Of a DNA stretch of 64,000 nt, positions 35,601 to 47,907 are shown piece by piece (the first letter of the stretch is position 1; each line of letters opens with the position of its first letter). The stretch comes from Cladorrhinum sp. PSN259 (Eukaryota; Ascomycota; Sordariomycetes; Sordariales; Podosporaceae): contig MU867072.1 of the NCBI GenBank assembly GCA_033725935.1, positions 648,203 through 712,202 on the forward strand. The letters are read 5' to 3'. The translations under genes were made by a program, and so were the position numbers. The notes below the pieces were generated by a model. That model was given only the letters and a program-made list of their open reading frames with translations, was not told the DNA's origin and searched no databases.

Positions 35601-37221
35601 TTCGCTCCCCGTTCCTCATGTTGAGTTGCGTCGCAATGACCATGACCTATCGGTGCTGCCGTCAGCTGTCACCTTCTGGGAGAGCTTGGGGCTGGGACCT
35701 GCAAAAGGCCCCAAGGATATCGTCTCTGTGTGTATCTTCCCTTGCGGGGAAGGCATGAACGACAACGCCTCGGTTTTCCTGGACAGGATACGAAGTACTT
35801 ACGAAACTCTCAGGCTAGGCACCTTTGACGTGTTGCCGCCAATTGGAAATCTGAAGAACGGCCTCGTCCCCTTCACCACCATCTACCAGGACTTTGTTTC
35901 CCCTGGCTTGCATCTTTCCTCTCACCACCCGCAGACAAGCTTCGCTGAGCACGTCTCGAGTCTTGCTCTCGCACTTGCTAGTTTGCCCTTGACAAAGAAG
36001 AATTTTGTTGTATATTTTGTCTACGAACCTGACAACCCGGGTTCGATTGTACTTTCTTGCACGGCGTTCCAGGAACTGTTTGAACATTATAAGCGTTGCA
36101 TGATGGACAGGAAAAAGCAGGTTCTTAACGACTTAGTACTCCAGCTCATACCCCTCGACCTTATCGCCTCAGACACGTCAATCGCGGTGCTCTCCACTTC
36201 AGACTGCATCAGACTTTGCTTCGAGACATACGACCGTTGCACGCTTTTTAACGGTCCCATGCCGGCACCAGCAATTGTTCTGGAACAGGCTCTCCCTCGC
36301 GGCATCGAATTCAAATTATCAGCCACACCTTCGCCAGATCTTTTGCAAGAAAACTCGTACATCCACGTCGCATATGCGCAGAGCACCGATGAACGGTGGA
36401 TCTCTGCTGCATGGACAGACAACAGGGGCAGCAATCAGATGACGGCGTCTTACTGCCTCGGGAGAAGGAACAAGTCACTCATGAGGCATCCACAAGAAGT
36501 CTTCTCTGAGGTCTGGGAAACGACCTACGATTTGATTTCTGCTACTAGGGTGCACTGGAGAGTCATCATCACCAAGTCTGGGACCATGGACCAGCACGAA
36601 GCCGAGGCATGGATTAACCTTGCGCAATCTGAGGCTAGGGTTTCTGTCAGCCTTGCGCTCATGACCGTTGACACGAAACCTTCTCTCCAGCTGATCCCGC
36701 CGCCGATAAAGTTGAACCCGTCTGCGCCCATGTTTTATACCACTCCAGTGTCGACACCTCAGCCCTCTGTGCTCTCGCCGGATACAAGCGGCAATCCATC
36801 GACTCCAGGACCGAATACTCCGGGTGGTGGTGGAGATGGAGGTCTGCCTTCGTCGCAAGACCCGGGGGTTGACGAGACGTTGGTCGATGTGACGGACACG
36901 ACGTGGGGTGTTATTGTCTCGCACAGGCTGAATAATTCCCTTTCGCTCACGGAGCTGAACCCGGCACTCGCGAGCGGGTATCTTGTCAAGCGGAGCGGGC
37001 CGAGGCCAGAGGATCCCCCGGCTCTCATGGAGTTGAATGTGGTCTACAGCGACAACAGCCGGGTGTTTCACGAGTACCTGCTCAAGGAGATGATGATATA
37101 CTTTAGGTGCCTCGGGACCTTGGCAAGAGTGAGGGGTATGGTTGAGAAGGAGAACGATGTGAGACCGTGGCACGTTGCTGCTGTTGAGAAGGCCGTCAAG
37201 GTGTTGAGTGTATTGATGTGA
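32622..37221 (+). CDS. ssn2: Mediator subunit 13 (Ssn2/Srb9)
   Basis: Two exons, 32622-32660 (39 nt) and 32722-37221, encode 1,512 residues. Exon 1 gives MDAGDYDTNTLLI, and splicing (GTACGT..TTGCAG) joins it to NNLSAISFRIYEPIASPTSY, the conserved Med13 N-terminus. A long, poorly conserved, Ser/Asp-rich middle includes a nine-Gln run encoded near 34210-34235. The C-terminal half contains conserved segments such as PKDIVSVCIFPCGEGMNDNA, the MID/Piwi-like region, and HWRVIITKSGTMDQHEAEAW near the end. Med13 links the CDK8 kinase module to core Mediator and is required for both repression and activation by RNA polymerase II regulators. The length and both conserved ends fit other ascomycete Med13 proteins. 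The assignment is firm. Confidence 0.94.
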
Positions 37222-37993
37222 ATATCTGAAGTGGATTTATAGAGAGAGAAAGGGATTATTTAGAAAGGGCGTGAAGTGCAAGCGGCGGCGCCGGTACTTT
37301 CTTTGACAGATCACAGCGGCGGTTTCTAGGACCATGACATAATTGTTTATAAAGCCATTGCCTTTGGGTGTTGTGGCGCGGGTTTGTCTTCTTTTTGTGC
37401 ATCATCGGCGGGGCGGGAAAGGGGGCATATTATAAGTGCGTTATTTTTCTGAGTGTTTTGTATTTATGGGTTATATACCTTTTGTAGGATACTTTCTTCT
37501 TCTTTTTTGCCTACCCACTTATGTACCTACCCACACCTCGACTCTACCATTTCGACCTAGTAGTGTTAGGGTATAGGTAGTCTCCTCATCTTACATATTC
37601 ACCCGATTGGGAGGAGAGGGGAGGGAGGGGGGATCTGATTACATTATTCTAATGATGGATACCAATATTTACGTGGAATGAGAACACAAGAAAAAAAACA
37701 TGAATCATTTGGCCCATTCTCATTCTTTTTTTTGTGTTTTTTTGCGTCATGTCTATTGGTTCCTCGCTCTCTCTGCCTTCGCTTTTATCTAACTAAAAGC
37801 CCTCGTTGTCTAATGAATTTGACATGTTTTTTTTTTGTTAGGGGGGATATCGTAACGAAACGCTCAGATATGAAAACCCCTCCATCTAGGAAACGCCCGG
37901 TAGTTTTATGAAAGAAAAATTTCCCATCCAATCCAGCCATTCCAGTGCCCATACACAAACATTATTACATACCTTACCATCAGTCTTTTTTTT
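37222..37993. other. Convergent 3' region of Med13 and MTAP genes
   Basis: T-rich 3' UTR sequence of two converging genes with several short homopolymers. No gene is supported. Confidence 0.6.
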
Positions 37994-39027
37994 CTACTCA
38001 TTCCAGAATCCAGGGAAAAGGAACTCAACCTTCTTCATGGCCTCGGGGTTCCTCCCCTCAGGCTTGGTCATGAACTTGACGGCGCCCTGGGCGCTTCCCT
38101 CCCAGTGCTTGGCCAGGACCAGGTCGCTGTTGTCGTTCTTTGCGAGCTCGTCGAGGACGGCGCCGACGAGGTGCTTCGCGTTCTCGCTGTTGGCGGCCAT
38201 GTACTTCATGACCATGGCGACGTCGACGTCCTCGCCCTCGGCGTTGCGCCAGCAGTCGTAGTCGGTGGCCATGCAGATCATCTGGTAGGCCAGCTCGGCC
38301 TCGCGGGCGAGCTTGGCCTCGGGCAGGGCGCTCATGTTGATGACGGAGCCGCCCCAGGACCTGTACATGTTGCTCTCGGCGCGGGTGGAGAACTGGGGGC
38401 CCTCCATGCAGACCACGACGCCGCCCGTGTGCAGGGTCACGTCGCCCTTCATGGCCGCCGCGCACTTCTGGACGACCTGGGAGAGCTTGGCGTCGAAGGG
38501 GTCCGCGAAGCCGACGTGGCCGACCACGCCGCCCTCGAAGAAGGTGAAGGGACGGATGCCCTTGGTGCGGTCGATGATTTGGTCGGGGATCACAAAGTCC
38601 ATCGGCCTGATCTCCTCGCGGAGGGAGCCGACGGCGGAGAAGGCGATGACGCTGCGGACGCCGATGGAGCGGAGGGCGGCGATGTTGGCGCGCGCGGGGA
38701 CCTCGTGAGGGGCGATCTCATGGTAGGCGCCATGGCGGGAGAGGAAAGCGATGGGGACGCCGCCGTGCTCGAGGATGAGGATTGGGGAGGAGGGCTTGCC
38801 CCAGGGCGTTGTGGGGTTAAGGGCTGCGACGGGGGTGTAGCCGGGGATCTTGGAGAGACCAGTGCCGCCGATGACGGCGATGTGAACGGGGCCTATGAGG
38901 GAGGAAGGAATTGGAAGGTTAGTGAGTGTATTTTCACATGATAAAATCTTGGTTTCTTCCTGCGCAAATTGGACCGGGGAGGCAGGTGGTGCATACGGTC
39001 AAAGGTGGTGGGAAGCTCGGCAGACAT
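37994..39027 (-). CDS. meu1: S-methyl-5'-thioadenosine phosphorylase
   Basis: Two exons, 38997-39027 (31 nt) and 37994-38892, encode 309 residues. Exon 1 is MSAELPTTFD plus one base; the junction restores RPVHIAVIGGTGLSKI. Visible motifs are the phosphate-binding GGTG, SRHG at the HGAYHEIAPHEVPARANI block, the substrate-site segment VCMEGPQFSTRAESNMYR, NMSALPEAKLAREAELAY and ATDYDCW, all diagnostic of MTAP in the PNP/MTAP family. The enzyme cleaves methylthioadenosine from polyamine synthesis to adenine and methylthioribose-1-phosphate, the first step of methionine salvage. It acts as a cytosolic trimer. Third-position GC is high in this gene compared with the AT-rich flanks, which explains the long but meaningless antisense frame over it. 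The assignment is firm. Confidence 0.96.
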
Positions 39028-41899
39028 GGTGGGCGGAATTTGATGGATGGAGAGACGAGGAATATTAGACAAGGAACGCTGGAAGAGAGGGGGGGAAAAG
39101 ATACAAAATTCTATTCTAGAGTAGAAATTGAATTTGTCAGATCATGTAAGACGCTCAACTACCACCATCCTCGAGAGAGCGTGCACATTTTAATGGCGGG
39201 GCGCATATCCGCGATTTTTTTTTTTTACCCCGCCGATGCGACGACGTTGAAGATAGGAGGGGTCTATCCTTGCCTCACAGGGGTAATTTTGGGGGGAGGG
39301 GGGACGTTACAGTAGTTCAGATTCCAAATTAACGAAGACGTTCAGGCGAGGTGCACGGACATTCTCCAGGCTTAATTCCATCATGAAGCCTGAAAGTCGA
39401 GGCTTCATGCTTCCCATTTTCCATGAATGAATATCGAAGGCTTAAAAGTTTGATTCCAGAGACAGCAAACTCGACAAGACTTGAGAGGGAAAATGGTGTC
39501 AGGTTTAGAGGGTCAGATATCTGGTTTAGTATATTTTTCTCTCTCACCAATACCAACTTTCGATCAACTGTACTGGACCTATTTCTTCGCTTCTTATAAT
39601 ATCCGCTGCAAACTTCTGAACAAATCGAACACGAACGTAGTTGTAAAGGAAGAGAGTATATTTCAAAGATGGCTGCCTATAGATCTAAGCTATCGAGATT
39701 GATAGAACTCTGGGCAAGGTTAAGGTTAGGGCAAGATCACTCCCGCCTTTTCACGTCTGTTTTTAACAGCAATCATTAGAAGACCAGTGCAAGAAATAAT
39801 AACAATATGAATATTACCGCCCATTCTTCTATCGGTAGGCCAGGCGTCTAGGCTGGTGATGGGAGACGGCGATGAAACGGAGAAGGTGGTGGTGGTGCAG
39901 GAAAAAGCGTTTATGTGAGAGTTACAATGGAGGGAACAGATCAAGGAAATCATTTTTGAGCAAGATAAAAAATAAAAACAAAAACAAAAATAAAAACAAC
40001 TAGGACTTATCATGTTGAGAGTTCAGTTGGTATATTTGGGGATTCATAAGGGCTATTGGGTGGTTAATACGACATATGCATCCCCTTGAAGCCCTCGTGA
40101 ACATACATGACATTCTATCCAGAACAGGGCAGGAAGATCATTTCAGTGCTTTTACTTCAAAGTTTATACCAGCAAGTAAACCAGATACGTTTCCATCGTC
40201 CTTCAAGAGTCCCAAATACAATAAGAAAAGACACAGAAATAGTGACAACTACATCTCTTCCACGAATTTAGAGAAAACTCGACGTCTCCCTCGGACAGTC
40301 AGCCAATCCTTAGAGTGTCATGAGCGCATCAGTTTATTGATAACAAGATGTGCACAGCTTGTTCGTTCTCCGCCCCTGCACCGAACCCATTAGGGCAACT
40401 CCCCTCCCGATTCAAAGCCGGCAGTGGGGGCAGTCTGGGACCCCATACCAGACATTGACCACTCTTTGGCCTCAGCACATCCCCACGAAACACAGGCTAC
40501 CCTTTTTATACTGTAGACTTCATACTAGTGTAGTCTTCCGGTGATGCCGAGATCGCACTATTTAATGATACTAGCCGCCCAGTCTTGGATATGAAAAGGA
40601 ACCACGCGAGACAAGGACAAGAACGAGGAGGAGGAATAACCTGGAAAGACAAGAAACGACACAGACACCGCCTCCGATAGGAGAAGTGAGTCAAGTGACG
40701 TCAGTTTCATCAGCTTATAATAGGAAATACCTATCCTAGTCCATTCTTGGTGAGTACATACATAGATCAAGATGATGATTTAAGGAATGTCCGAGAAAGA
40801 AAAGGATGAATCGTTCCCGGTGATTAAAATAATAACATGATAGTGTGCGGTGATGGAAGTGATTGTGAGATATGATATAAGCATTGTGGGGGGTAAGAGT
40901 GAAGATGCAAAGAAAATGATGTCGTCGAACCACTCGGGCGACACAAGATGAGAACGTTTCGAAACGGCCCAAAAGAAACAAAAACAGCCACTGTTGCCCT
41001 GCATGTCATTCACTCACAAAACCCGCCCATTCAGATAATCAGAAGAGGTGTTATGCATGTGTAGAAACGATTTTCCTGCTTTCTGCAAGACGTTGGGATT
41101 GCCCGGTTGTAGTCGTACTCACCTCCCCGTCCTGTTCCAGTGTGAGCGGAGAGATTCCGCTTCTTATTGAGAGCTGGAGCTGAATCCAAGGCAGCATCGT
41201 GCATCATGTGCCAACTTTTCGAATGAAACCTTGTGAGAGCTGAAAAGTAACCCCTTCTCGCAGTAACTACTACAATCTTTACGTCGATGTCTCTCGACAG
41301 TCGTACCGGAAACCTGATTGATAAAGTGTGAGTCCCTTGTTTACCTGACTTGGAAAGGCAACCTTCTAGAAAAGCTCCCTTCCAATTCTCACCAGGGGGC
41401 CGGACGGGAGAGTGGGTGGGACTCAATGTCCCCCTGCACCTTGCATCAGATCAGGGGCTCGCTCCCGCCAGCCAACAGCCGGGGGGACGGGCGATCCACC
41501 GGGGCTTGCGGGAGAAGCTTCGGAGAAGGAACGCTGGAAGAAGGTTGTGGTGCAGTGCCCGTGGTGTGCCTCTTTTCGTTCTTCCTGTCAAAAACCTGTC
41601 AAAGAACCATACGGCGTGATATTATCTGCCGGTTGCAACGCGACGGGAGCAAAAAGCCGATCTCTCCATGGCTTGATGGTTGATCACACCTGAGTCATGT
41701 TCGTTGTCCTACGTGCGAGCAGAGAAGAACCATTCACCATCCACACACCATCTTGTCAGGTCAAGGTTGCTTTTCAGCTGCCTTTTTGCCGGTGATGGAT
41801 GCGTGGTATATGTTATTTTCGTCCCATGGATTGGTAAGGATGTAATCTGTACGACCTTGATCAATAGCTGTCCGTGGTTTGCGATTAAGACAGCTTTAG

Positions 41900-41932
<33 letters not shown>

Positions 41933-43640
41933 CATTCTCTGGGGCTTTCTCTATCCCACCCATTTTCGAGAGAGGTAATAGGGAATGTGTCGGCGGTCGA
42001 TAAAAGATTCCAAAACGAAGCCAATGCCTATCAGGCGCTCTGCATTGGCTTGGCAAGGGGAGCGGTGCGGAGGTGGTGGCAGAAATGAATGAGATGGGGT
42101 CGGAAGTTTGGCCATTTTCCAGAGGCTCCACACCTCCTTCTAGAAGGATTCTGGAAGATTGCCGGAACTGGATTAGCCCCAGCCTCAGGTGCCGCTCCCC
42201 TGCTCACTAGGGTGGTAGGGAAACCAGGGGATCCCGAAATGGGAGGGGTGCCACCATGGAATGTGCATTGGCCATTCGGACACGTCGATTCTCGCTCTGC
42301 TGTTGTCCCTATTCTTGGTCATTTTCAATCTCGTGTTCTGTTGCCTTTTCTTTGTTGGCCCATGCAGTGTCCCGGCTTTCTGTGAGACATGCGCATGCAA
42401 ATCGTTTGCTCAGAAACTATTATATGCCCGTCAGCCCGTTGAAATGAATCTCGGATGCCTCGTCTTTGACAGCCCAATGTGTCTTGCGTCGATTGGTGTG
42501 AATCCCCAGGTAGGCGAGGGCTGGGTTACAGGGGGCTTCAGGAACCATAACCCGGAGGTTACATAAAGGACCCTCGCTGAGAGATCGAAGGTTGATGGAA
42601 GCTTCTTGGGGAGGAGGGGGCTGCCGTTTGGCGATCCGTGAACACATCCAGCAGAGCCAATCGTGATGTACCTGGTACCTGGCCAAACGCCCGGAGGTCA
42701 AGGCTTCAAGGCTGAGGCAAGGAGGATGCCAATTGTAGCTGGAACCAGCTTTGCATATAGAGAACCCCTGGGCTGTTTCGTACCTGGGGCAAGTGCCATA
42801 GTAAGCAGGCAGCCCGCGCATCTCTTCTCTGATGATGAACTCATCAACATCATCAATGCAAAATTTCTATGCCAACCAACAGCCATAAACTCGGGCGCCT
42901 GTTTGATTTTGATGGATTGGTTAGTAGATGAACCGTTGCAAGTCTATTCGATAGTAGACCAGACCCGAGCAGATTTCTTGAATCGATCGTCTTTGGTTGT
43001 TGGGTGGGTTGCGTCTGCGGCTGTTTCGCCTTGACTGTCCATCAGTTCCGTCTCTTCGATTTAGCCATGCCAAGTCACGGGATACGGTCAACAAGATGTC
43101 TGGTTTGATGAAGCAGGGCGTGTGACGGTGGTATTGTTCATTCGATCCAAGTCGCGGCCAGAGCCAAGACATGGCAGAGATGGCGGGGAGCGGTGCTCCC
43201 GGTGCAAGCTCCCATGGTGGATGCCGTTGAAATTAATCATTTTTTCCCTCTCCAAAATGATCGCATGCATGGTTCCGTTTGCCGCTCGTCCCATGAAACA
43301 AAGTAATTCTTGCCGTGCTGAGAGGAGAAGAAAAAAGAGATGTTTGCTCATTTGTTCGGGGCAACAACGTATGCACCCGAAGTGCCCGAGTCCCTTTGCG
43401 GGAGGAGGGAACATGGAAATGGCGGGCGGTGGGCAAGTGAACAGGTGACCCATTAGCGTCATGCCCCAGCCGGTACCTGACTTTGTGTGAGCAGCGCCTG
43501 TGAAGCCCAAGTACCCCTGCCCAGAGACGGAGCCGGGGCCTTTACGCGTCCTGGGTGTCGCTCCTTGACCGTTCGTTTCAACTCGCCCCCCTGCACCCTT
43601 CTCCAGGCTGGGAATCCCAATTCATACACAAGGATCCGAC
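39028..43640. other. 4.6-kb gene-poor interval
   Basis: No coding region is supported. It holds the MTAP promoter side, AT-rich stretches around 39300-41000, a 30-T tract at 41903-41932, and GC-richer mixed sequence from 41300 on. Short frames are numerous but lack domains, codon bias or convincing splice partners. It probably includes distal promoter sequence for the zinc-finger gene downstream. Confidence 0.5.
41903..41932. repeat. Poly-T tract (30 T)
   Basis: An uninterrupted T run in the gene-poor interval. It is either simple slippage or the A-tail scar of a retroposed sequence on the minus strand; no retroelement body is recognisable beside it. Confidence 0.9.
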
Positions 43641-45172
43641 TCACCTGTGCCGAGCCACGTTATTTTCTTTTTGCCATTATTTTTTTGTCTCCCAGCCAGA
43701 ATAGAAGAACTTCTGTCACGAGTGATCACGGTTCACTCCCTCACACAACAACCTCATACCGCCTCTCAATCTAAACTGTCTTTTCTTGTTTCCCATCGAA
43801 TTCCCCATCTCCAATCCTCCGACGTCATTTCTGGCGACATCAAAGCCACCGCCCATAATACTCCAGACCTTGGACGGTACGTAACCTTGATAACACACGG
43901 ATCTCAGAAACACCAGTGCTCGAGGCAGGCGCCTCCGCAGCATCGTCTCCCCTACACCTTAACATGACTTCAACACCAGCCTGCCCCTTCCCCTTGCACC
44001 AGTAGCAACGACGACGGCATCGTCGAAAGAAGAGACAGAGGCCAAAGGCTTAGTCGCCAGGTGCACTGAACTGTTTGGCAGAGGGTTGATGCTTCCCTTA
44101 TTTGAAGCTTCTTTGGGTACATGCACTTTCTTGCAGACTCGCCTTGAAGAAGCCCAACTCGAAGATCGTCTGTCGCGTCGTACAAACCACATCACCTACC
44201 CGTCCATTCGCATTTCGTCGTGCGCGGATGCCGTTATTTGCCGACTGTGGAAAGATAGCTGACATGCTCCTAAAAACCGTGCAGGTGTCTTTGTGAACAT
44301 TGCGAACGAGTATCATCGAACGACGGCTTTGAGAAGAAACGAAAAGAGGCCTCTTGAACCAAGGATTGGCGGACAGGTTTCCGTTGGGGCTGAGTGTCGA
44401 TTGTGGTGCTTGCAGTGTTAGATTGGCGCTTTGGTTCAACAATAGGTGAATACCCAACAATTGCCAATGACTTCTCGATCCAATAATTTACTTGATCGAG
44501 ATTCTGACGATTGAACTCCAGGTGCCATCAAGGTGTAACAATAGGAAACTGCCTGTCAGTGGTCGATCCAGACTCGGGACCCACTCGAAAATAACGACCT
44601 GGAATTTCTCCCGGCTTCCCATTCCTGCAGCGCTCGATTTTTCTTCCGCCAAAACACGCAACCCCCGAGTTTCACCACCCTACCACATCGATATCGAGTA
44701 AGCGCATCATTTCATCCCAAACTCATCGAGTTGTGGTGCTGACAAGGCTGGTGCAGAGGTTTGGGCCAGGTTCGAGCGAGGCGTTGTCAACTTAAACTAC
44801 GCGTGTGGCCAAGGCGCGCGCGCATCCTCGTTGCTTTCCCAGCAACAAAAGCCCATTACTGATCCGTGCACGGTCTACTGAACCGTGCCTTCAAGACGAG
44901 CAAGTGATTCGAGGTCACTGGCGATATCAAACGTCTAAGAGTTCTAAGGAGGAGTTGTTTGGATTTCAAGTACTGCAGCGATTGTAAAAATTGTTGAGTT
45001 CGAGGTGAGTCAAAAACTTAACTTCAAAGGCCCCGCATCAATTTTTTTACGATTGGCCTTCTTCATCTTTGCATCATCGCTTTCCATTCCCCAGCATAAT
45101 AACCATCATTTCATTTCCTGTCAGTCCTCGCCAACGCTCAGAAACTCACCATTTAAGATAGCACTAGACGAT
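43641..45172 (+). promoter_or_regulatory. Long spliced leader of the C2H2 factor gene
   Basis: Splice signals upstream of the start codon show a multi-exon 5' UTR. An intron runs 44698-44756 (GTAAGC..GTGCAG, branch GCTGAC, 59 nt) and another 45005-45124 (GAG|GTGAGT..TGTCAG, 120 nt). A further strong donor (GTACGT) lies at 43877. The exon between the introns has stops in the frame of the protein, so coding starts at 45173. Long leaders with upstream frames are common for fungal developmental regulators and can mediate translational control. The transcription start is not visible. Confidence 0.55.
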
Positions 45173-46582
45173 ATGTCGCAGTCGCCGTCTGCAAACGGCG
45201 CCATGGGAATCGGCAGCGTGTTGAATACTAAGGGAGCAGCAGCAGCCGCAGCCGGTGCAGCACCTGGTCAGCCCCTCCAACAAGGGCAGCAGCTCCAGCA
45301 GGGTCAGCAGCTCCAACAAGGTCAACAGGTTCAGCAACTGCAGCAGACCCTTCAGGTAGAGCAACAGAACCAACCCCAGCAGGTGCAACAGATTCAGATG
45401 GACCGCCCCAGCTCGCCTCACGGATCCGAGCACTCGAGATATTCCAGCCAGATGCCAGCCTCTTATCCATCGCCGACCGCCATGGGTGGCGCACCGTTAC
45501 CTCCTGCACCGACCGCCCACATGCCCCCCGCCCCGATGGGTATGTCCGGTATGATGCCTATGGGCGCAATGGCTCCTGCACCTGCCGTAAACCCTCAGCA
45601 ACCCGCAAAGGCATATCCATGCGGTACTTGCGGCAAGGGATTCGCGCGACGAAGCGATCTTGCCCGTCATGAGCGCATTCACACTGGCGTCCGCCCACAC
45701 GTCTGCGACTTTCCAGGCTGTGGCAAGCAGTTCATCCAACGCTCTGCTCTCACCGTTCATCAACGCGTGCACACTGGGGAGAAGCCTCATCTGTGCGAGC
45801 ATTGCGGGAAGTGTTTCAGTGACAGCAGCTCCCTGGCTCGTCACCGACGTATCCATTCCGGAAAGCGCCCTTATAAGTGCCCGTATGTCGATTGCCAAAA
45901 GACATTTACGCGTCGCACAACCTTGACTAGACACCAAAACCATCACGTTGGAACTGTTGAGGACTCAGCACGTGCGCGCGCCGAGGCTTTGGCCATGGGA
46001 GCAAGCGCCGCGGCTGCTGTTGTTGCTGCTAGAACGAAGCGCTCAGAGAGCGAACAAGCCTCTACGAATCAGGAATCTCCAATCACCACTCCAAGTCCCG
46101 CAAACCGAACTATGTCTATGTCGCCAGGCGCAGAGCTCGCGAACATGAACAATATGCAGTATCTTAGCAATAATACCCTGCCACCACATATGCGTAACGA
46201 CGTCCATGGAGGCAGTCCCGTTTCCACCACTTCCTCGAGCTACAACAATGGCATGCGCCCTACATCCCATCCGACCGGATATGCCCCACCACCGACCCTC
46301 GAGCCGAGCATTGAGCAATATCAGCAGGGACCTGGTAGTGCCTCCGGCAGTCCTCATATCAGCAGTGTAGGCTGGGCATCTCCTGGGCCGGTTGGCTCGC
46401 CAACTGAGAGTGCTAGTGGAAATACATCTGTGTACCCCGATCCTGACCAATCCTATCAGAACAACACTACCATGGGCCAAATCTACTATAACAGTGCCGC
46501 CGCGGTCCGACGCCCCGGAAGCACAGAGCCTCAAGGCTACGATGTCAAGGGTAGACAAGGCGAGATCTGGGCGGCACCGTAG
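45173..46582 (+). CDS. Four-finger C2H2 transcription factor
   Basis: A single coding exon of 469 residues from ATG 45173 (MSQSPSANGAMGIGS). The N-terminus has an Ala run and a Gln-rich repeat (LQQGQQ three times in a row). A Pro/Met-rich stretch follows. Four tandem Krueppel-type zinc fingers occupy about residues 148-258: CGTCGKGF..H-x3-H, CDFPGCGKQF, CEHCGKCF and CPYVDCQKTF. Fingers 2 and 4 have four residues between the cysteines, and the linkers are TGV/TGEKP/SGKRP. The C-terminal half is disordered, Ser/Pro/Asn-rich, probably a regulatory domain. The finger set is closest in style to yeast Azf1-like factors, but I cannot name an orthologue. It should bind DNA in the nucleus. The upstream GTG at 45005 is part of a splice donor and is not the start. 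Confidence 0.92.
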   Translation: MSQSPSANGAMGIGSVLNTKGAAAAAAGAAPGQPLQQGQQLQQGQQLQQGQQVQQLQQTLQVEQQNQPQQVQQIQMDRPSSPHGSEHSRYSSQMPASYPSPTAMGGAPLPPAPTAHMPPAPMGMSGMMPMGAMAPAPAVNPQQPAKAYPCGTCGKGFARRSDLARHERIHTGVRPHVCDFPGCGKQFIQRSALTVHQRVHTGEKPHLCEHCGKCFSDSSSLARHRRIHSGKRPYKCPYVDCQKTFTRRTTLTRHQNHHVGTVEDSARARAEALAMGASAAAAVVAARTKRSESEQASTNQESPITTPSPANRTMSMSPGAELANMNNMQYLSNNTLPPHMRNDVHGGSPVSTTSSSYNNGMRPTSHPTGYAPPPTLEPSIEQYQQGPGSASGSPHISSVGWASPGPVGSPTESASGNTSVYPDPDQSYQNNTTMGQIYYNSAAAVRRPGSTEPQGYDVKGRQGEIWAAP

Positions 46583-47610
46583 AACGAAGGCCACATCGAT
46601 CTTCCTGAGTTCCCTCACAAATATGAGCATCAGGACTAGAGTTATCCGAAAGGCGCTTTACCTTCTATCGATGCCCTTACGTTTCAGAAAGCTTCATGGT
46701 AACTCTGAAATCCTCTCCCTGCTCCAAAAAAAAACATCACATCAACCTTGTTAGATATTACGGCGTCCATTCTGTGGGCACCATCTTTTTATTATGTCTG
46801 TGTGAAATTTATAATAAAGACGGTCGGGACCGGCGTGGACTAAATTAATGATGGGGAGCAGGCAAAGCCAAGGCGATGCCTTTTTTGTTCCTCGGGTTCT
46901 GTTCTTTTTCCAATTCGGCTCTTTTAATGATCGACAAAATTTCTCTCAGCTTACACCCAATGCGAGCCACGCCGACTGATATGAAAACAACCATTTTTCC
47001 TATTCTCTTCAAATTAGACTGGTAACGGACGGCTCGGCTCTTTCTCGTTTTGCTTCGGCTTTATCGTTTCGCCTTATATATGTGGGCGAGGATGGTGAGA
47101 AGCGGCGTTTACGCGGCGACAGGTATGGGTTTCGAGGCTTTTTATCAAGCTCTCTTTCGACTTTTCATTCATGGAAAATGGCACTGGGGGCTTAAACAAA
47201 TATCCCGAGGGTGGGCGGTTTGATGGTTATGGTGTTTCAGGCTTGGCTTGCACACGAAAAATACAACTCATCTCGAGTCAATTTGGCCTTGATATATCAT
47301 GGGCAAGACAAAAGAAGAAAGTATGCGGAGGTATTGTTGGTTGAATTATTGTGACAAACAGCGAAAAACAAGAATAGGAATTGGGTCATGCGGTGTTTAG
47401 ACTTTTTGCTTTTTCGATGCCCTCACTCTAAATCATGTTTTGTTTACTTTTTCTCTCGGGTGGGTGGGGAAATGGGTATAAGACTGAGCATCAGCTGGCG
47501 ACCTTGTGATTTTCTTGAAGGGATCTCTCGGGGTGGCTACCTGTCCTTCCATGGAACCTGTCAGATATTCAATCAATGAAAAACGAATTCTTCCAAAGTA
47601 TGTTTCGACA

Positions 47611-47699
47611 GTGAGTGAGTGTGATCACATGGATTCAGAATTCATTTTTTGAACTGGACATTTTCAGTCTTGTTTTAAGCTTTGAAACCCCTTTCTCTA
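47611..47699 (+). repeat. Left copy of a ~90-bp direct repeat
   Basis: Starts GTGAGTGAGTGTG and ends CCCCTTTCTCTA. It matches 49157-49247 almost completely: four substitutions, all A/G or C/T transitions, plus a 2-nt indel in a T run. The copies are in the same orientation and enclose 1,457 bp. Confidence 0.95.
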
Positions 47700-47823
47700 C
47701 AACCTAATGCTTAAATGTTTGTTAGCTCGGCACATGCCCCCTAAAACCAAGGACAGAAACAAGGTACGGAGGCCAATCAAAAATGCAAACCATAAGGTAT
47801 TAGGTAGTGGAATATCTAGAATA

Positions 47824-47907
47824 CGTAGAAAGGAGTCAGGAATGCATTAATAGAAACCGAATAGTCGTAGAAAGGACGCAGGAATGCATCAACAGAAGCT
47901 GAATAGG
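47824..47907 (+). repeat. Imperfect 42-bp tandem duplication
   Basis: Units 47824-47865 and 47866-47907 both begin CGTAGAAAGGA and contain CAGGAATGCAT. They differ at seven positions. A shorter, more degenerate third copy may follow to about 47945. Confidence 0.85.

Noticed and set aside
36475..37173. 232-codon minus-strand frame
   Set aside because: It is the shadow of the conserved C-terminal half of Med13.
38105..38941. 278-codon frame on the plus strand
   Set aside because: It is antisense to the MTAP gene. It has a low-complexity Asp/Gly/Val/Ala composition typical of the complement of a GC-rich coding exon, and shows no domain.
40736..41240. Two-exon minus-strand gene model joined at GGTGAGTACG / CATGCAG
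   Set aside because: The junction can be made in phase, but the product is His/Phe/Leu-rich without codon bias or domain. The region is AT-rich spacer.
42256..42447. 63-codon frame with a secretory-looking hydrophobic stretch
   Set aside because: It has a good Kozak-like start, but is Cys/Ser-rich with no cleavage-site logic and no splice partner. It is probably chance.
45005..45172. N-terminal extension of the zinc-finger protein starting at GTG 45005
   Set aside because: The GTG is the GTGAGT of a splice donor (GAG|GTGAGT), and the stretch up to 45124 is an intron. The upstream exon has an in-frame stop and no ATG.
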